Assembly: GCF_001279525.1 (NCBI RefSeq)
Contig: NZ_LGDY01000058.1
Span: 144,925 to 208,924 of the forward strand
Length of the DNA stretch: 64,000 nt
From: Nocardia sp. NRRL S-836
GTDB lineage: Bacteria; Actinomycetota; Actinomycetes; Mycobacteriales; Pseudonocardiaceae
Reading direction: 5' to 3'
The notes under the pieces are model-generated. The model had not been told where the DNA came from. It saw only the letters and a list, made by a program, of their open reading frames with translations, and did not search any database. The position numbers and the translations under genes were made by a program. Of the stretch, positions 7,812 to 15,631 are shown one piece after another (position 1 is the stretch's first letter; every line of letters begins with the position of its first letter).

Positions 7812-8789
7812 GTGTCCGCAGAGACGATCTCACCGGTCAGCGGTGACCGGTGGCAGGACGAGTTCGAACGGCTCCGGGCCGGGCTGATCGCGCACTGCTA
7901 CCGGATGACCGGCTCGTACCAGGACGCCGAGGACGTCGTCCAGGACACGTACCTGCGCGCGATGCGCGCGGTGGCGGGCTTCGAGGCGCGCTCGTCGCTC
8001 AAGACGTGGCTCTACCGGATCGCCACCAACACGTGCATCACCGCGCTGAACCACCGCAGCAGGCGCGTGCTGCCCGCCGGCCTCGGGGGGCCGTCGGACG
8101 ACCCCGACGCCCACGTCTTCGACGACGAGTCCGTCCCGTGGCTCGAACCCCTCCCGGACGCCCTGCTCGGCGATCCGGGAGAGGTGGTCGTGCGGCGGGA
8201 GTCGGTGCGGCTCGCGCTGGTCGCGGCACTGCAGTACCTGCCGGTGCGGCAACGGGCCGCGTTGCTGCTGCGGGAGGTGCTGTCCTGGTCGGCCGCCGAG
8301 ATCGCGGAGACGCTCGGCGTCAGCGTCCCCGCGGTGAAAAGCCTCCTGCAACGCGCCCGCAAACGCCTCGACGAGCAGCAGGTGCCCGAACCGCGCGCCA
8401 CGCCGCCGGAGCTCGAACGCGCGTTGCTCGACCGCTACATCACGGCGTTCGAGAGCGCGGACGTCACCGCCATCCGTGCCGTGATCCACGACGACTACCG
8501 CCTCGAAGCCATCCCGCACCCCGTGTGGTTCCGCGGCCTCGACGTCTGCCTGCCGTTCCTGGAGCGGCACGCGTTCGCGGCGCCCCGCGGGACCGTCCGG
8601 CTGCTGCCGACCCGGTCGAACGGCCAGCCCGCCGCGGCCGGCTACCGCCTCGACCCGGTGTCCGGTCTGCTGCACGCCGACGGCCTGCTGGTGCTGGAGG
8701 TGACCGACGGGCGGTTCTCCCACGCGGTCAAGTTCACCGACCCCGCCCTCGTCACGGCCGCGGGCCTGCCCGCGGTGCTGACGGCGTGA
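7812..8789 (+). CDS. ECF sigma factor with C-terminal SnoaL-like domain (SigX5/TIGR02960 type)
   Basis: Alternative RNA polymerase sigma factor of 325 residues. Sigma region 2 (HCYRMTGSYQDAEDVVQDTYLRA) and region 4 (PVRQRAALLLREVLSWSAAEIAETL...VKSLLQRAR) flank a linker with RRVLP. About 130 further residues form a SnoaL/NTF2-like domain, which in this subgroup takes the place of a separate anti-sigma factor. The GTG at 7812 follows AGGAG. No anti-sigma gene is adjacent, in keeping with the type. Its regulon is unknown; the membrane protein/winged-helix pair downstream has its own operator. Confidence 0.93.
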   Translation: MSAETISPVSGDRWQDEFERLRAGLIAHCYRMTGSYQDAEDVVQDTYLRAMRAVAGFEARSSLKTWLYRIATNTCITALNHRSRRVLPAGLGGPSDDPDAHVFDDESVPWLEPLPDALLGDPGEVVVRRESVRLALVAALQYLPVRQRAALLLREVLSWSAAEIAETLGVSVPAVKSLLQRARKRLDEQQVPEPRATPPELERALLDRYITAFESADVTAIRAVIHDDYRLEAIPHPVWFRGLDVCLPFLERHAFAAPRGTVRLLPTRSNGQPAAAGYRLDPVSGLLHADGLLVLEVTDGRFSHAVKFTDPALVTAAGLPAVLTA

Positions 8790-8814
8790 CCTCTAGGTTG
8801 CCCTTCCGGAAACT

Positions 8815-8859
8815 ACTTTCCCGCTAGGAAAGTGCGTGCTACTTTCCTAGCGGGAAAGT
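8815..8859. promoter_or_regulatory. duplicated operator ACTTTCC-N5-GGAAAGT
   Basis: Two perfect dyads lie 26 bp apart centre to centre: 8815-8833 and 8841-8859. The 5-bp spacers CGCTA and TAGCG are reverse complements, so the whole block is also a larger inverted repeat. It sits about 20 bp ahead of the start at 8880 and is the obvious binding site for the winged-helix regulator encoded second in the operon, allowing autoregulation by two dimers. Its overlap with the leader suggests repression. Confidence 0.8.
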
Positions 8860-8879
8860 ACTTGCGGAGGGGGAAGGTC

Positions 8880-9362
8880 ATGTACGAGAACGTCAGCGCG
8901 GACGACGCCGCCCGTGCGCTCGACGAGATCAACCGCAGAGCCGACCAGGTGATCGAGAAGACGCTGGTCCCCGACTGGTTCTGGTGGGTCGTCGCGGGCC
9001 TGAACGTCGCCCTGACCGCCGCCCTGGAGTCGGAAACCCCGCTCGTGATCGGCATCGGCACCGGCCTGTTCGTGCTGGGCACCGTCGTGGTGTCGGGCAC
9101 GCTGGTGACCAACGCGCTGCGGCACGCCCAGGTGCGCAACAACCTGGTCGGCGCGAACGGTGTCCTGGCCGTCCTCGCGTTCGTGGCGCTGATCCTCGCC
9201 GTCACGTTGCCGGCCGCGTTCCTCCTCGACGCCGCCGACGTGCCCCACGCCGCCGTCATCGTCACCGCCGTCAGCGGGGTGGTCATGATCATCGGTGGCC
9301 CGGTGCTGATGCGGTACATCCGGCGCACCATGCGCAGCCACCGGGCAGGCACCGGGGCATGA
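8880..9362 (+). CDS. four-helix membrane protein, co-transcribed with regulator
   Basis: A 160-residue integral membrane protein with four hydrophobic segments (starting about residues 28, 52, 84 and 112) and a short charged N-terminus (ARALDEINRRADQVIEK). I do not recognise a catalytic motif. Membrane proteins paired with such winged-helix regulators are common in actinobacteria and are usually of unknown function. The ATG at 8880 follows GGAGGGGGAAGG; an in-frame ATG at 8832 lies inside the operator and is unlikely. It overlaps the next gene by ATGA. Confidence 0.8.
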   Translation: MYENVSADDAARALDEINRRADQVIEKTLVPDWFWWVVAGLNVALTAALESETPLVIGIGTGLFVLGTVVVSGTLVTNALRHAQVRNNLVGANGVLAVLAFVALILAVTLPAAFLLDAADVPHAAVIVTAVSGVVMIIGGPVLMRYIRRTMRSHRAGTGA

Positions 9363-9670
9363 GCGAGCCACGCTTCGACGACCTCATCCACGCGCCGACC
9401 AGGCTCTCGATCGTCGCCCTGCTCGCGGCCTCGGAGTGGGCGACCTTCACGTTCGTCCGCGACAGCGTCGGCCTCTCCGACTCCGCGCTGTCCAAGCAGC
9501 TCACCACCCTGGAGGAGGCGGGCTACGTGGCGGTGCACAAGGCCTTCGTCGGCAACCGCCCGCGCACCTCGGTCCAGCTCACGCCCGCGGGGCGGACCGC
9601 GTTCGAACAGCACGTCGCTGCCCTGCAGGAGATCGTGACCCGCGCCGGAGTCTCCGTCCTGCCCGAGTAG
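9359..9670 (+). CDS. winged-helix transcriptional regulator (HTH_34/MarR-like)
   Basis: A 103-residue protein consisting of one winged helix-turn-helix: RLSIVALLAASEWATFTFVRD, the recognition helix SDSALSKQLTTLEEAGYV, and the wing NRPRTSVQLTPAGRTAFE. This matches the small stand-alone regulators of PF13601 type. It is translationally coupled (ATGA) to the membrane protein gene and probably binds the duplicated dyad at 8815-8859. No ligand-binding domain is present. The stop lies only 3 bases from the stop of the convergent XRE gene. Confidence 0.88.
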   Translation: MSEPRFDDLIHAPTRLSIVALLAASEWATFTFVRDSVGLSDSALSKQLTTLEEAGYVAVHKAFVGNRPRTSVQLTPAGRTAFEQHVAALQEIVTRAGVSVLPE

Positions 9671-9673
9671 CGG

Positions 9674-10555
9674 TCAGGTCGCCGGGCGCAGCCGCCGCAC
9701 CGTCGCCGGACCGTCGACGGCACCGCGGGCGATCCGGGCCGCCAGCTCCTCCAGCCGTTCCTGGGTCGTGCGATCCTCCGGCTGGTACACGACGACGCGG
9801 TTGCGCGGGTTCTCCTGCAACAGCATCGTGAGGGTGCGCACGGACAGGTTGCCGACGTGCAGCGACCGGATGCGCTTCACCCGGCGGGGGTGGGTGGACA
9901 CGTCGGCCTGGTCCCACAGGCGCACGAACAGCGGCGACTCGGCGCGGAGCCGGCTCAGCAGCGGCTCCCAGCCAGGGTCGGTGACCGTCTCGCCGTAGTA
10001 CGCGCGCAGCTTGGCCACCACGGCGGCGCACTCCTGCTCGTGGTCGGAATGGCCCGCGATCCAGTCGGGGTGCGTGAAGTGCAGGTAGGCGCAGTTGCGG
10101 TCGGCCTCCGGCAGCGCCTCCAGGTCGTCGATCATGAACCGGAACGACGCGTTGTACGCCAGCGGCTCGAACCACGGGTTCATCACCACGGCCGGGTGCG
10201 GGGAGAGGCTGTCGAGCAGTGCCCGCACCGCACCGCTGATCCGCTCACAGCTCGTGGGCTCGTCCACGTCCCGGTGGCCGCCGAGCAGGAACAGGTGGCG
10301 GCGTTCGTCGTTCGAGAGCCGCAACGCGTCCGCGATCGCCGCCAGCACCTCGACGCTGGGCTGCACGTCACGGCCCTGTTCGAGCCACGTGTACCAGGTC
10401 GACCCGACGTTCGCGAGCACCGCGACCTCCTCGCGGCGCAACCCCTTGACCCGCCGCCGGCCGCCACCACCGGGCAGCCCCACGTCCGCCGGGGAGAGCC
10501 GGTCACGCCGGGCGCGCAGGTAGGCACCCAGCTCGCGGGAACGCACATCGGCCAT
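9674..10555 (-). CDS. XRE-family regulator with MmyB-like ligand domain
   Basis: DNA-binding regulator of 293 residues. The N-terminal XRE helix-turn-helix (LRREEVAVLANVGSTWYTWLEQGRD) is followed by an MmyB-like domain with the typical NPWFEPLAYN, DLEALPEADRN, HFTHPDW and VGNLSVRTLTMLL blocks. Proteins of this type usually control a divergent exporter or dehydrogenase gene, and here an MFS gene lies head to head. ATG 10555 is chosen; ATG 10567, four codons earlier, is equally possible. Confidence 0.9.
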   Translation of the reverse strand: MADVRSRELGAYLRARRDRLSPADVGLPGGGGRRRVKGLRREEVAVLANVGSTWYTWLEQGRDVQPSVEVLAAIADALRLSNDERRHLFLLGGHRDVDEPTSCERISGAVRALLDSLSPHPAVVMNPWFEPLAYNASFRFMIDDLEALPEADRNCAYLHFTHPDWIAGHSDHEQECAAVVAKLRAYYGETVTDPGWEPLLSRLRAESPLFVRLWDQADVSTHPRRVKRIRSLHVGNLSVRTLTMLLQENPRNRVVVYQPEDRTTQERLEELAARIARGAVDGPATVRRLRPAT

Positions 10556-10588
10556 GCCACCGATCATCCCACCGCGGGCCGGGCTCAG

Positions 10589-10609
10589 GGTGGTGGTCCG
10601 ACCACCACC
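10589..10609. promoter_or_regulatory. operator-like dyad between XRE and MFS genes
   Basis: GGTGGTGGT, three bases, ACCACCACC: a perfect 9-3-9 inverted repeat in the 102-bp divergent intergenic region. It is well placed to be bound by the XRE/MmyB-like regulator and to control both genes. Confidence 0.6.
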
Positions 10610-10657
10610 ATCACGGCAGTCTGGGTAGCGCCCCCGCGGACGCGCAGGGTGGGTGCC

Positions 10658-12097
10658 ATGCAACGAACATGGCCGATCTTCGTCGCGGCGTTCGGTGCGA
10701 CGTACACGTTCAGCATCGGCAACGTGACCGCACCACGCCTCGGACCAGACCTGGGCGCCGACCGGGGTGAGACGGCGCTCGTGCTCGCCGCGTTCGCCGT
10801 GTCCTTCGCCGCCGGGCTGATCCTCGCCGGGCGGCTGGGCGACCGGTACGGCCGGCGCCGGCTGCTGACCATCGGGCTCCTCGCCCTCGCACTGGCCTCC
10901 GCGCTGGCCGCGGCCGCACCCGGACTGTGGTGGCTGGTCGCCGCACGCGTCCTGCAGGGTGCGACGGCGGCGATCGTGATGCCGCAGACGCTCGCGATCA
11001 TCCAGACCTCGGGCGACGCCACCGCCCGTGCACGGGGGCTCGCGGTGTTCACCGCGGCCTCCGGCGTCGGCACGGTGGCGGGTCAGGTCGTCGGCGGTTT
11101 CGTGATGGGGCTGAGCCTGCCGGTCGCCGGCTGGCGGGGCGCCGTCCTGACCTCGGCGATCCCGAGCGTGGTGGCGTTGCTGGGCGCGCGGCGGCTGCGG
11201 GTCCACCCGCCGACGAGCACCGAACGGCCCGACCTCGGCGGCGCGCTGCGGGTGGGTGTCTCGCTGCTGGCGCTGGTCACCGGTGTGTCGCTCGGCCCGG
11301 CAACGGGCTGGGTCTGGTGGACACCCGCGCTGATCGTGCTGGGCCTGCTCGGGCTGGGCGCCTTCTGGCTCAACCAGGGACGGCGCGAGCTGGCGGGCCG
11401 TCCGGTGCTCGTCGCGCCGTCCGTCCTGCGGCTGTCCGCGCTGCGGCACGGCCTGCTGATGGTCGTGCTGCTCTTCGCCGGCTACGGGGCGTTCAGCTTC
11501 GAGTACTCGATGCTCACCCAGGTCGGTCTCGGGCTGACCCCGGTGCAGTCCGGGCTCGCGCTGACCGTGTTCGCGGGCGCGTTCGTGCTCACCGGGCTGC
11601 GGATGCCACAGGTCGTGGCGCGGTTCGGCGACCGCACGATGGAACTGGCGTCGGGCGTGCTCGCCGCCGCCCTCGTCGCGCTCGCCCTGGTCTCGTGGTT
11701 CGCCCAGGGCCACGGCGCGGCGCTGTGGGTCGGCTGCTTCCAGGTCGTCGGCGTCTTCATCGGCGCGGCGCAGGCGAGCCAGTACGGCCCCCTCGTCGGA
11801 ACGGTCATGGCGGCGGTGCCCGACCGGGTCGCGGGCCTGGCCGGCGGCCTGTTCACCACCGCCCAGCAGGCCGCCATGGGGTTCGGCACCGCCATCATCG
11901 GCGGCGTCTTCGGCGCCCTCACCCCGTCGCTCGGCTGGACGCACGCCTTCGCGGTCGTGCTCGGCGTCCAGGTGGTCACCGCCAGCCTGTTCTGGGTCCT
12001 CGCGCGGCGACTCCGCCACCAACGCGCACACGTCCGCACCACCGTCGAAGGCAGAAGTCCCCGTGGTCAAGGCGATCGTCACGCTCAGGCGGCGTGA
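10658..12097 (+). CDS. MFS drug exporter (14 helices)
   Basis: Efflux protein of 479 residues, with about 14 hydrophobic segments and motif A GDRYGRRRLL. It is divergent from the XRE/MmyB-like regulator, a very common arrangement for regulated drug exporters, and the dyad at 10589-10609 probably links them. The start is the ATG at 10658 after GGGTGGGTGCC; the open frame extends far upstream but that part is antisense to the regulator. The basic C-terminal tail (RRLRHQRAHVRTTVEGRS) is cytoplasmic. Confidence 0.92.
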   Translation: MQRTWPIFVAAFGATYTFSIGNVTAPRLGPDLGADRGETALVLAAFAVSFAAGLILAGRLGDRYGRRRLLTIGLLALALASALAAAAPGLWWLVAARVLQGATAAIVMPQTLAIIQTSGDATARARGLAVFTAASGVGTVAGQVVGGFVMGLSLPVAGWRGAVLTSAIPSVVALLGARRLRVHPPTSTERPDLGGALRVGVSLLALVTGVSLGPATGWVWWTPALIVLGLLGLGAFWLNQGRRELAGRPVLVAPSVLRLSALRHGLLMVVLLFAGYGAFSFEYSMLTQVGLGLTPVQSGLALTVFAGAFVLTGLRMPQVVARFGDRTMELASGVLAAALVALALVSWFAQGHGAALWVGCFQVVGVFIGAAQASQYGPLVGTVMAAVPDRVAGLAGGLFTTAQQAAMGFGTAIIGGVFGALTPSLGWTHAFAVVLGVQVVTASLFWVLARRLRHQRAHVRTTVEGRSPRGQGDRHAQAA

Positions 12098-12133
12098 CCC
12101 ACGACGAGTTCGACCACCGGCTGACCGTGAGAC

Positions 12134-12169
12134 GGGGCCGGCGCGCTGGATCTCCGGCGCGCCGGCCCC
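12134..12169. terminator. bidirectional terminator
   Basis: A perfect 13-bp stem (12134-12146 with 12157-12169) and a 10-nt loop lie between the convergent MFS and hydrolase genes and can serve both. Confidence 0.8.
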
Positions 12170-12175
12170 CGGACC

Positions 12176-12892
12176 TCAGGCGGAACCGACCGAGCGCACG
12201 GCCTCGCGGATCACGTCGGCCACGGCCCGGGGCTGCGACAGCATCACCAGGTGCGAGGAGTCCAGCTCGACCTGCTTCATCCCGGCGCGCCCGTAGCCGA
12301 ACCGCTCCACCTCGGGGTTGATCGTGTGGTCCGCGGTGGACACGACGCCCCAGGACGGCTTCGTCTTCCACGCCGCGGCCGAGGCGGGCTCCGCGAACGC
12401 CGCCGCGGCCAGTGGCCGCTGGGAGACCGCGAGGACCTTCGCCAGGTCCGGGTCGACGTCGTGGGCGAAGATCGCCGGGAACCTCGCCACGTCGACCGAC
12501 ACGTCGGTGCCGTCCTCGCCGCCCTCGACCGGGAACGAGGTCGTCACCAGCGCGGTGGCGAGGTCGGAGTCGGGGAACCGGCCCTGCAGCTCGCCGAGGC
12601 TCTCGCCCTCCTCCAGGGCGTAGCCGGCGAGGTAGACCAGCGCCTTCACGTTGTCCTCCGCACCGGCGACGGTGATCACCGCGCCGCCGTAGGAGTGCCC
12701 GACGAGGACGACCGGGCCGTCGATCTGCCGGACGACGGAGGCGATGTAGGCCGCGTCACCGGCCAGCGACCGGTTCGGCACGGCCGGAGCGACGACCGCG
12801 AGGCCGTCCGCCAGCAGTTCGGGGACCACCCGCGCGAAGCTGGAGGCGTCGGCGAAGGCGCCGTGGACGAGCACCACCGTGGGTGTGGGCAT
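12176..12892 (-). CDS. alpha/beta hydrolase (esterase-like)
   Basis: Cytoplasmic alpha/beta-fold hydrolase of 238 residues. It shows the oxyanion segment VLVHGAFADASS, the nucleophile elbow GHSYGG and the catalytic histidine in DSSHLVM, with STADHTINPE as the region before it. It resembles the small EstC-like/haloperoxidase-like esterases common in actinobacteria; the substrate cannot be told. ATG 12892 follows AGGAGAACCCCC; an in-frame start 11 codons upstream lacks a site. It follows the HSL-type hydrolase gene by 29 bases on the same strand. Confidence 0.88.
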   Translation of the reverse strand: MPTPTVVLVHGAFADASSFARVVPELLADGLAVVAPAVPNRSLAGDAAYIASVVRQIDGPVVLVGHSYGGAVITVAGAEDNVKALVYLAGYALEEGESLGELQGRFPDSDLATALVTTSFPVEGGEDGTDVSVDVARFPAIFAHDVDPDLAKVLAVSQRPLAAAAFAEPASAAAWKTKPSWGVVSTADHTINPEVERFGYGRAGMKQVELDSSHLVMLSQPRAVADVIREAVRSVGSA

Positions 12893-12921
12893 GGGGGTTC
12901 TCCTGGAGGTGGGGTGCGGGG

Positions 12922-13890
12922 TCACGGGTGCAGCGCGTCGCGCAGGAACTCGCCGGCCTGGCGGGTGGCGGCCTTGGCGGCGTGGGTGTCGCGCAGGGCG
13001 TCGAGCATCACGAAGTCGTGGATGATGCCCAGGTAGCGCACGGCCGTGGTCGGGACGCCCGCGGCGCGGAGCTTGGCGGCGTAGGCCTCGCCCTCGTCAC
13101 GCAGCACGTCCGCCTCGCCGACGATGACCAGCGCCGGCGGCAGGCCGGTCAGCTGCTCGACCGAGGCGCGCAGCGGGGACGCGGTGATCTCGGCGCGCTG
13201 GGCCGGGTCGGTCGTGTACTGGTCCCAGAACCAGTGCATGCCCTCGCGCGAGAGGAAGTAGCCCTCGGCGAACCGCTCGTAGGACGGCGTGTCGAACCCG
13301 GCGTCGGTGACCGGGTAGAACAGCAGCTGCGCCGCCAGGGCGGGGCCGCCGCGCTCCTTGGCCATGAGGGTGAGGGCGGCGGTCATGTTGCCGCCCACCG
13401 AGTCACCGGCCACCGCGATGCGCGCCGGGTCGAGGCCGTGCTCGGCACCGGACTCGGCGACCCACCGCAGCGTGGCGTAGACCTCCTCGATCGCGGTCGG
13501 GTACCTGGCCTCGGGCGAGAGGCTGTAGTTCGGGAACACCACGGCCGCGCCGGCGCGGACGGCGAGCTCGCGGACGAGCCGGTCGTGGGTGTGCGCGTTG
13601 CCGAAGACCCAGCCGGCGCCGTGGGTGTAGAGCACCACGGGCAGGGTCGCGGCGGCGTCGCGCGGGCGGAAGATCCGCACGGAGACCTGGCCGCTGGGGC
13701 CGCCGGGAACGGTGATGTCGGTGATGTCGGCGTCGGGGCGCTCGACACCGTCGCCGGCCTGGACGCCGTCGACGGTCTTGCGGCCCTCGACGGGACCGAG
13801 GTCGTAGAGGAACGGGGGCTTGCTCGTCGCGTCGGCGAACTCCCGCGCGGCGGTTTCGAGCACGGGCATGGCTTCGGGGGTGTCCGGCAT
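12922..13890 (-). CDS. HSL-family alpha/beta hydrolase (acetyl-esterase-like)
   Basis: A 322-residue carboxylesterase of the hormone-sensitive-lipase family. It carries the oxyanion motif as THGAGW (family HGGGW), nucleophile elbow GDSVGG, catalytic Asp in EADVLRDE and His in IIHDFVM, so it should be active. ATG 13890 follows AGGGTGGGCGCC. The frame continues upstream but only as antisense of the divergent MFS gene. It is the first gene of a two-hydrolase transcript and is a clear paralogue of the odd Cys-containing protein at 20312-21310. Confidence 0.9.
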   Translation of the reverse strand: MPDTPEAMPVLETAAREFADATSKPPFLYDLGPVEGRKTVDGVQAGDGVERPDADITDITVPGGPSGQVSVRIFRPRDAAATLPVVLYTHGAGWVFGNAHTHDRLVRELAVRAGAAVVFPNYSLSPEARYPTAIEEVYATLRWVAESGAEHGLDPARIAVAGDSVGGNMTAALTLMAKERGGPALAAQLLFYPVTDAGFDTPSYERFAEGYFLSREGMHWFWDQYTTDPAQRAEITASPLRASVEQLTGLPPALVIVGEADVLRDEGEAYAAKLRAAGVPTTAVRYLGIIHDFVMLDALRDTHAAKAATRQAGEFLRDALHP

Positions 13891-14016
13891 GGCGCCCACC
13901 CTGGTGCACCGGCCCGGTCCGGGGCATCGGTCGGTCGACGCAACCACCGCCGGACCGCCCGGACCAGTCGACCGACCGATGCGTGCGCGCCCGCGGCCGC
14001 ACGAGGATCGGCTCTC

Positions 14017-15627
14017 GTGATCGCGAAGGGGAGTGTGACCGCGGAGGCGTCGAGCTGGGCGCCGCTGCGCCGGGGAGCGTTCCGCGCGCTGTGGATCGCG
14101 TCCTTCGTGAGCAACGTCGGCTCGTGGATGCAGACCGTCGGCGCGCAGTGGCTGCTGGTGGACCAGCACGCCGGTGCGCTGGTGATCTCGCTGGTGCAGA
14201 GCGCCTCGTCGTTGCCGGTGCTGCTGCTGACCCTCCCGGCGGGGGTGGTGGCCGAGTTCGCCGACCGCCGCAAGGTGCTCGTCGGAACGCAGGTGTTCCA
14301 GGTCGTCGTCGGTGCCGCGCTCGCCGCGACCACCGTGGCCGGGCGGACGACACCGGAGCTGCTGCTGGTGTTCACGTTCCTGCTCGGCTGCGGTTCGGCC
14401 GCCCAGCTGCCCGCCTACCAGGCGTTCGTCCCCGACCTCGTGCCACGCGGGGAGCTGGCCCCGGCCGCCGCGCTCAGCTCGCTCGGCGTCAACCTCGCCC
14501 GCGCCGTCGGACCGGCCGTCGCGGGCCTGCTGGTCACCCAGCTCGGCGTCGGCGGCCTGTTCGCGCTCAACGCCGCGACGTTCGTGGTGTTCGCCCTGGT
14601 GCTGCTGCGCTCCCCGGCCCCGGCACCGGCGGTCGCCGACCGGCAGTCCTTCCTCGCCGGGATCGAGGCCGGTGGGCGGTACGTCCGGCACGCGCCGGTG
14701 GTCCGCCGGATCCTGGCGCGGCTGGTGGTGTTCGCCGTGCCCGCCAACGTGGTGTGGGCGCTGCTGGCCCCGCTCGCGCACGACCGGCTGGGCCTCGGTT
14801 CCACCGGGTACGGCCTGCTGCTCGGCGCCGCCGGGATCGGCTCGGTCGGCGGCGCGCTCGTGCTGCCGCGGCTGCGGCGGCGGGTCAGCGCGTCCCGGCT
14901 GGTCGCCGGGGCCGGTGTGGTGTTCGGGGCGGCGATGGTCGTGGTCGGCACCGTCCGCTCCCCCGCGCTCGTGCTCGCGGTGCTCGTGCCCACCGGTGCG
15001 GCGTGGATCGCGGTGATCGCCGGGATGAACGCCGCCACGCAGGCGTTCCTGCCCGGCTGGGTCCGGGCCAGGGCGCTGTCGGTGTACCAGCTGGTGCTGT
15101 TCACCTCGTTCGCCGGGAGCGCGGCCCTGTGGGGTCTCGTGTCGAGCCTGGCCGGGCTGGCCACCACGTTCGTCGTCGCCGGTGTCCTGCTGCTCGCCGG
15201 CGCCGCGACCGTGCCCCGCTGGCCGCTGCTCGACGCCGCCACCACCGGCAGGGAGACCGTGGCCTACTGGCCCGATCCGGCCGTCACGCCGGCTGCCGAC
15301 GTGGCCACCGCGCCGGTGCTGGTGTCGCTGCGCTACCGGGTGCGGGCCGGGGAGAGGGCTGGTTTCCTGAGCGCGATGGCGGACCTGCGCGACACGCGGC
15401 TGCGCACCGGCGGCACGAGCTGGGCGCTCTACCGCGACGCCCGTGACGAGGACGTCCACGTCGAGCAGTACACCGTCGCGTCCTGGGACGAGCACCGGCG
15501 GCAGCAAGAGCAGCGCCTCACCGGCCTCGACCAGCGCGTTCAGGAGCGCGTCGACCAGCACACCGACGGTGCCGCCGAGGTGGCGCACCTGTTCCGCCTG
15601 CACCCCGTGAAGCAAGCCGAGGAGTGA
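14017..15627 (+). CDS. MFS_3 (DUF894/EntS-like) exporter with soluble C-terminal domain
   Basis: A 536-residue exporter. Residues 1-410 hold about 11-12 helices with family features (ALWIASFVSNVGSWMQTVGAQWLL at the start, EFADRRKVL motif A). The remaining 120 residues form a soluble ferredoxin-like domain with VSLRYRVRAGERAGFLSAM and SWALYRDARDED, as is usual for PF05977 proteins. The GTG at 14017 has GAGGA nine bases upstream; a GTG 18 bases later is less well spaced. The next gene starts 4 bases after its stop, so it is probably co-transcribed with the pyruvate oxidoreductase. Confidence 0.88.
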   Translation: MIAKGSVTAEASSWAPLRRGAFRALWIASFVSNVGSWMQTVGAQWLLVDQHAGALVISLVQSASSLPVLLLTLPAGVVAEFADRRKVLVGTQVFQVVVGAALAATTVAGRTTPELLLVFTFLLGCGSAAQLPAYQAFVPDLVPRGELAPAAALSSLGVNLARAVGPAVAGLLVTQLGVGGLFALNAATFVVFALVLLRSPAPAPAVADRQSFLAGIEAGGRYVRHAPVVRRILARLVVFAVPANVVWALLAPLAHDRLGLGSTGYGLLLGAAGIGSVGGALVLPRLRRRVSASRLVAGAGVVFGAAMVVVGTVRSPALVLAVLVPTGAAWIAVIAGMNAATQAFLPGWVRARALSVYQLVLFTSFAGSAALWGLVSSLAGLATTFVVAGVLLLAGAATVPRWPLLDAATTGRETVAYWPDPAVTPAADVATAPVLVSLRYRVRAGERAGFLSAMADLRDTRLRTGGTSWALYRDARDEDVHVEQYTVASWDEHRRQQEQRLTGLDQRVQERVDQHTDGAAEVAHLFRLHPVKQAEE

Positions 15628-15631
15628 ACCC

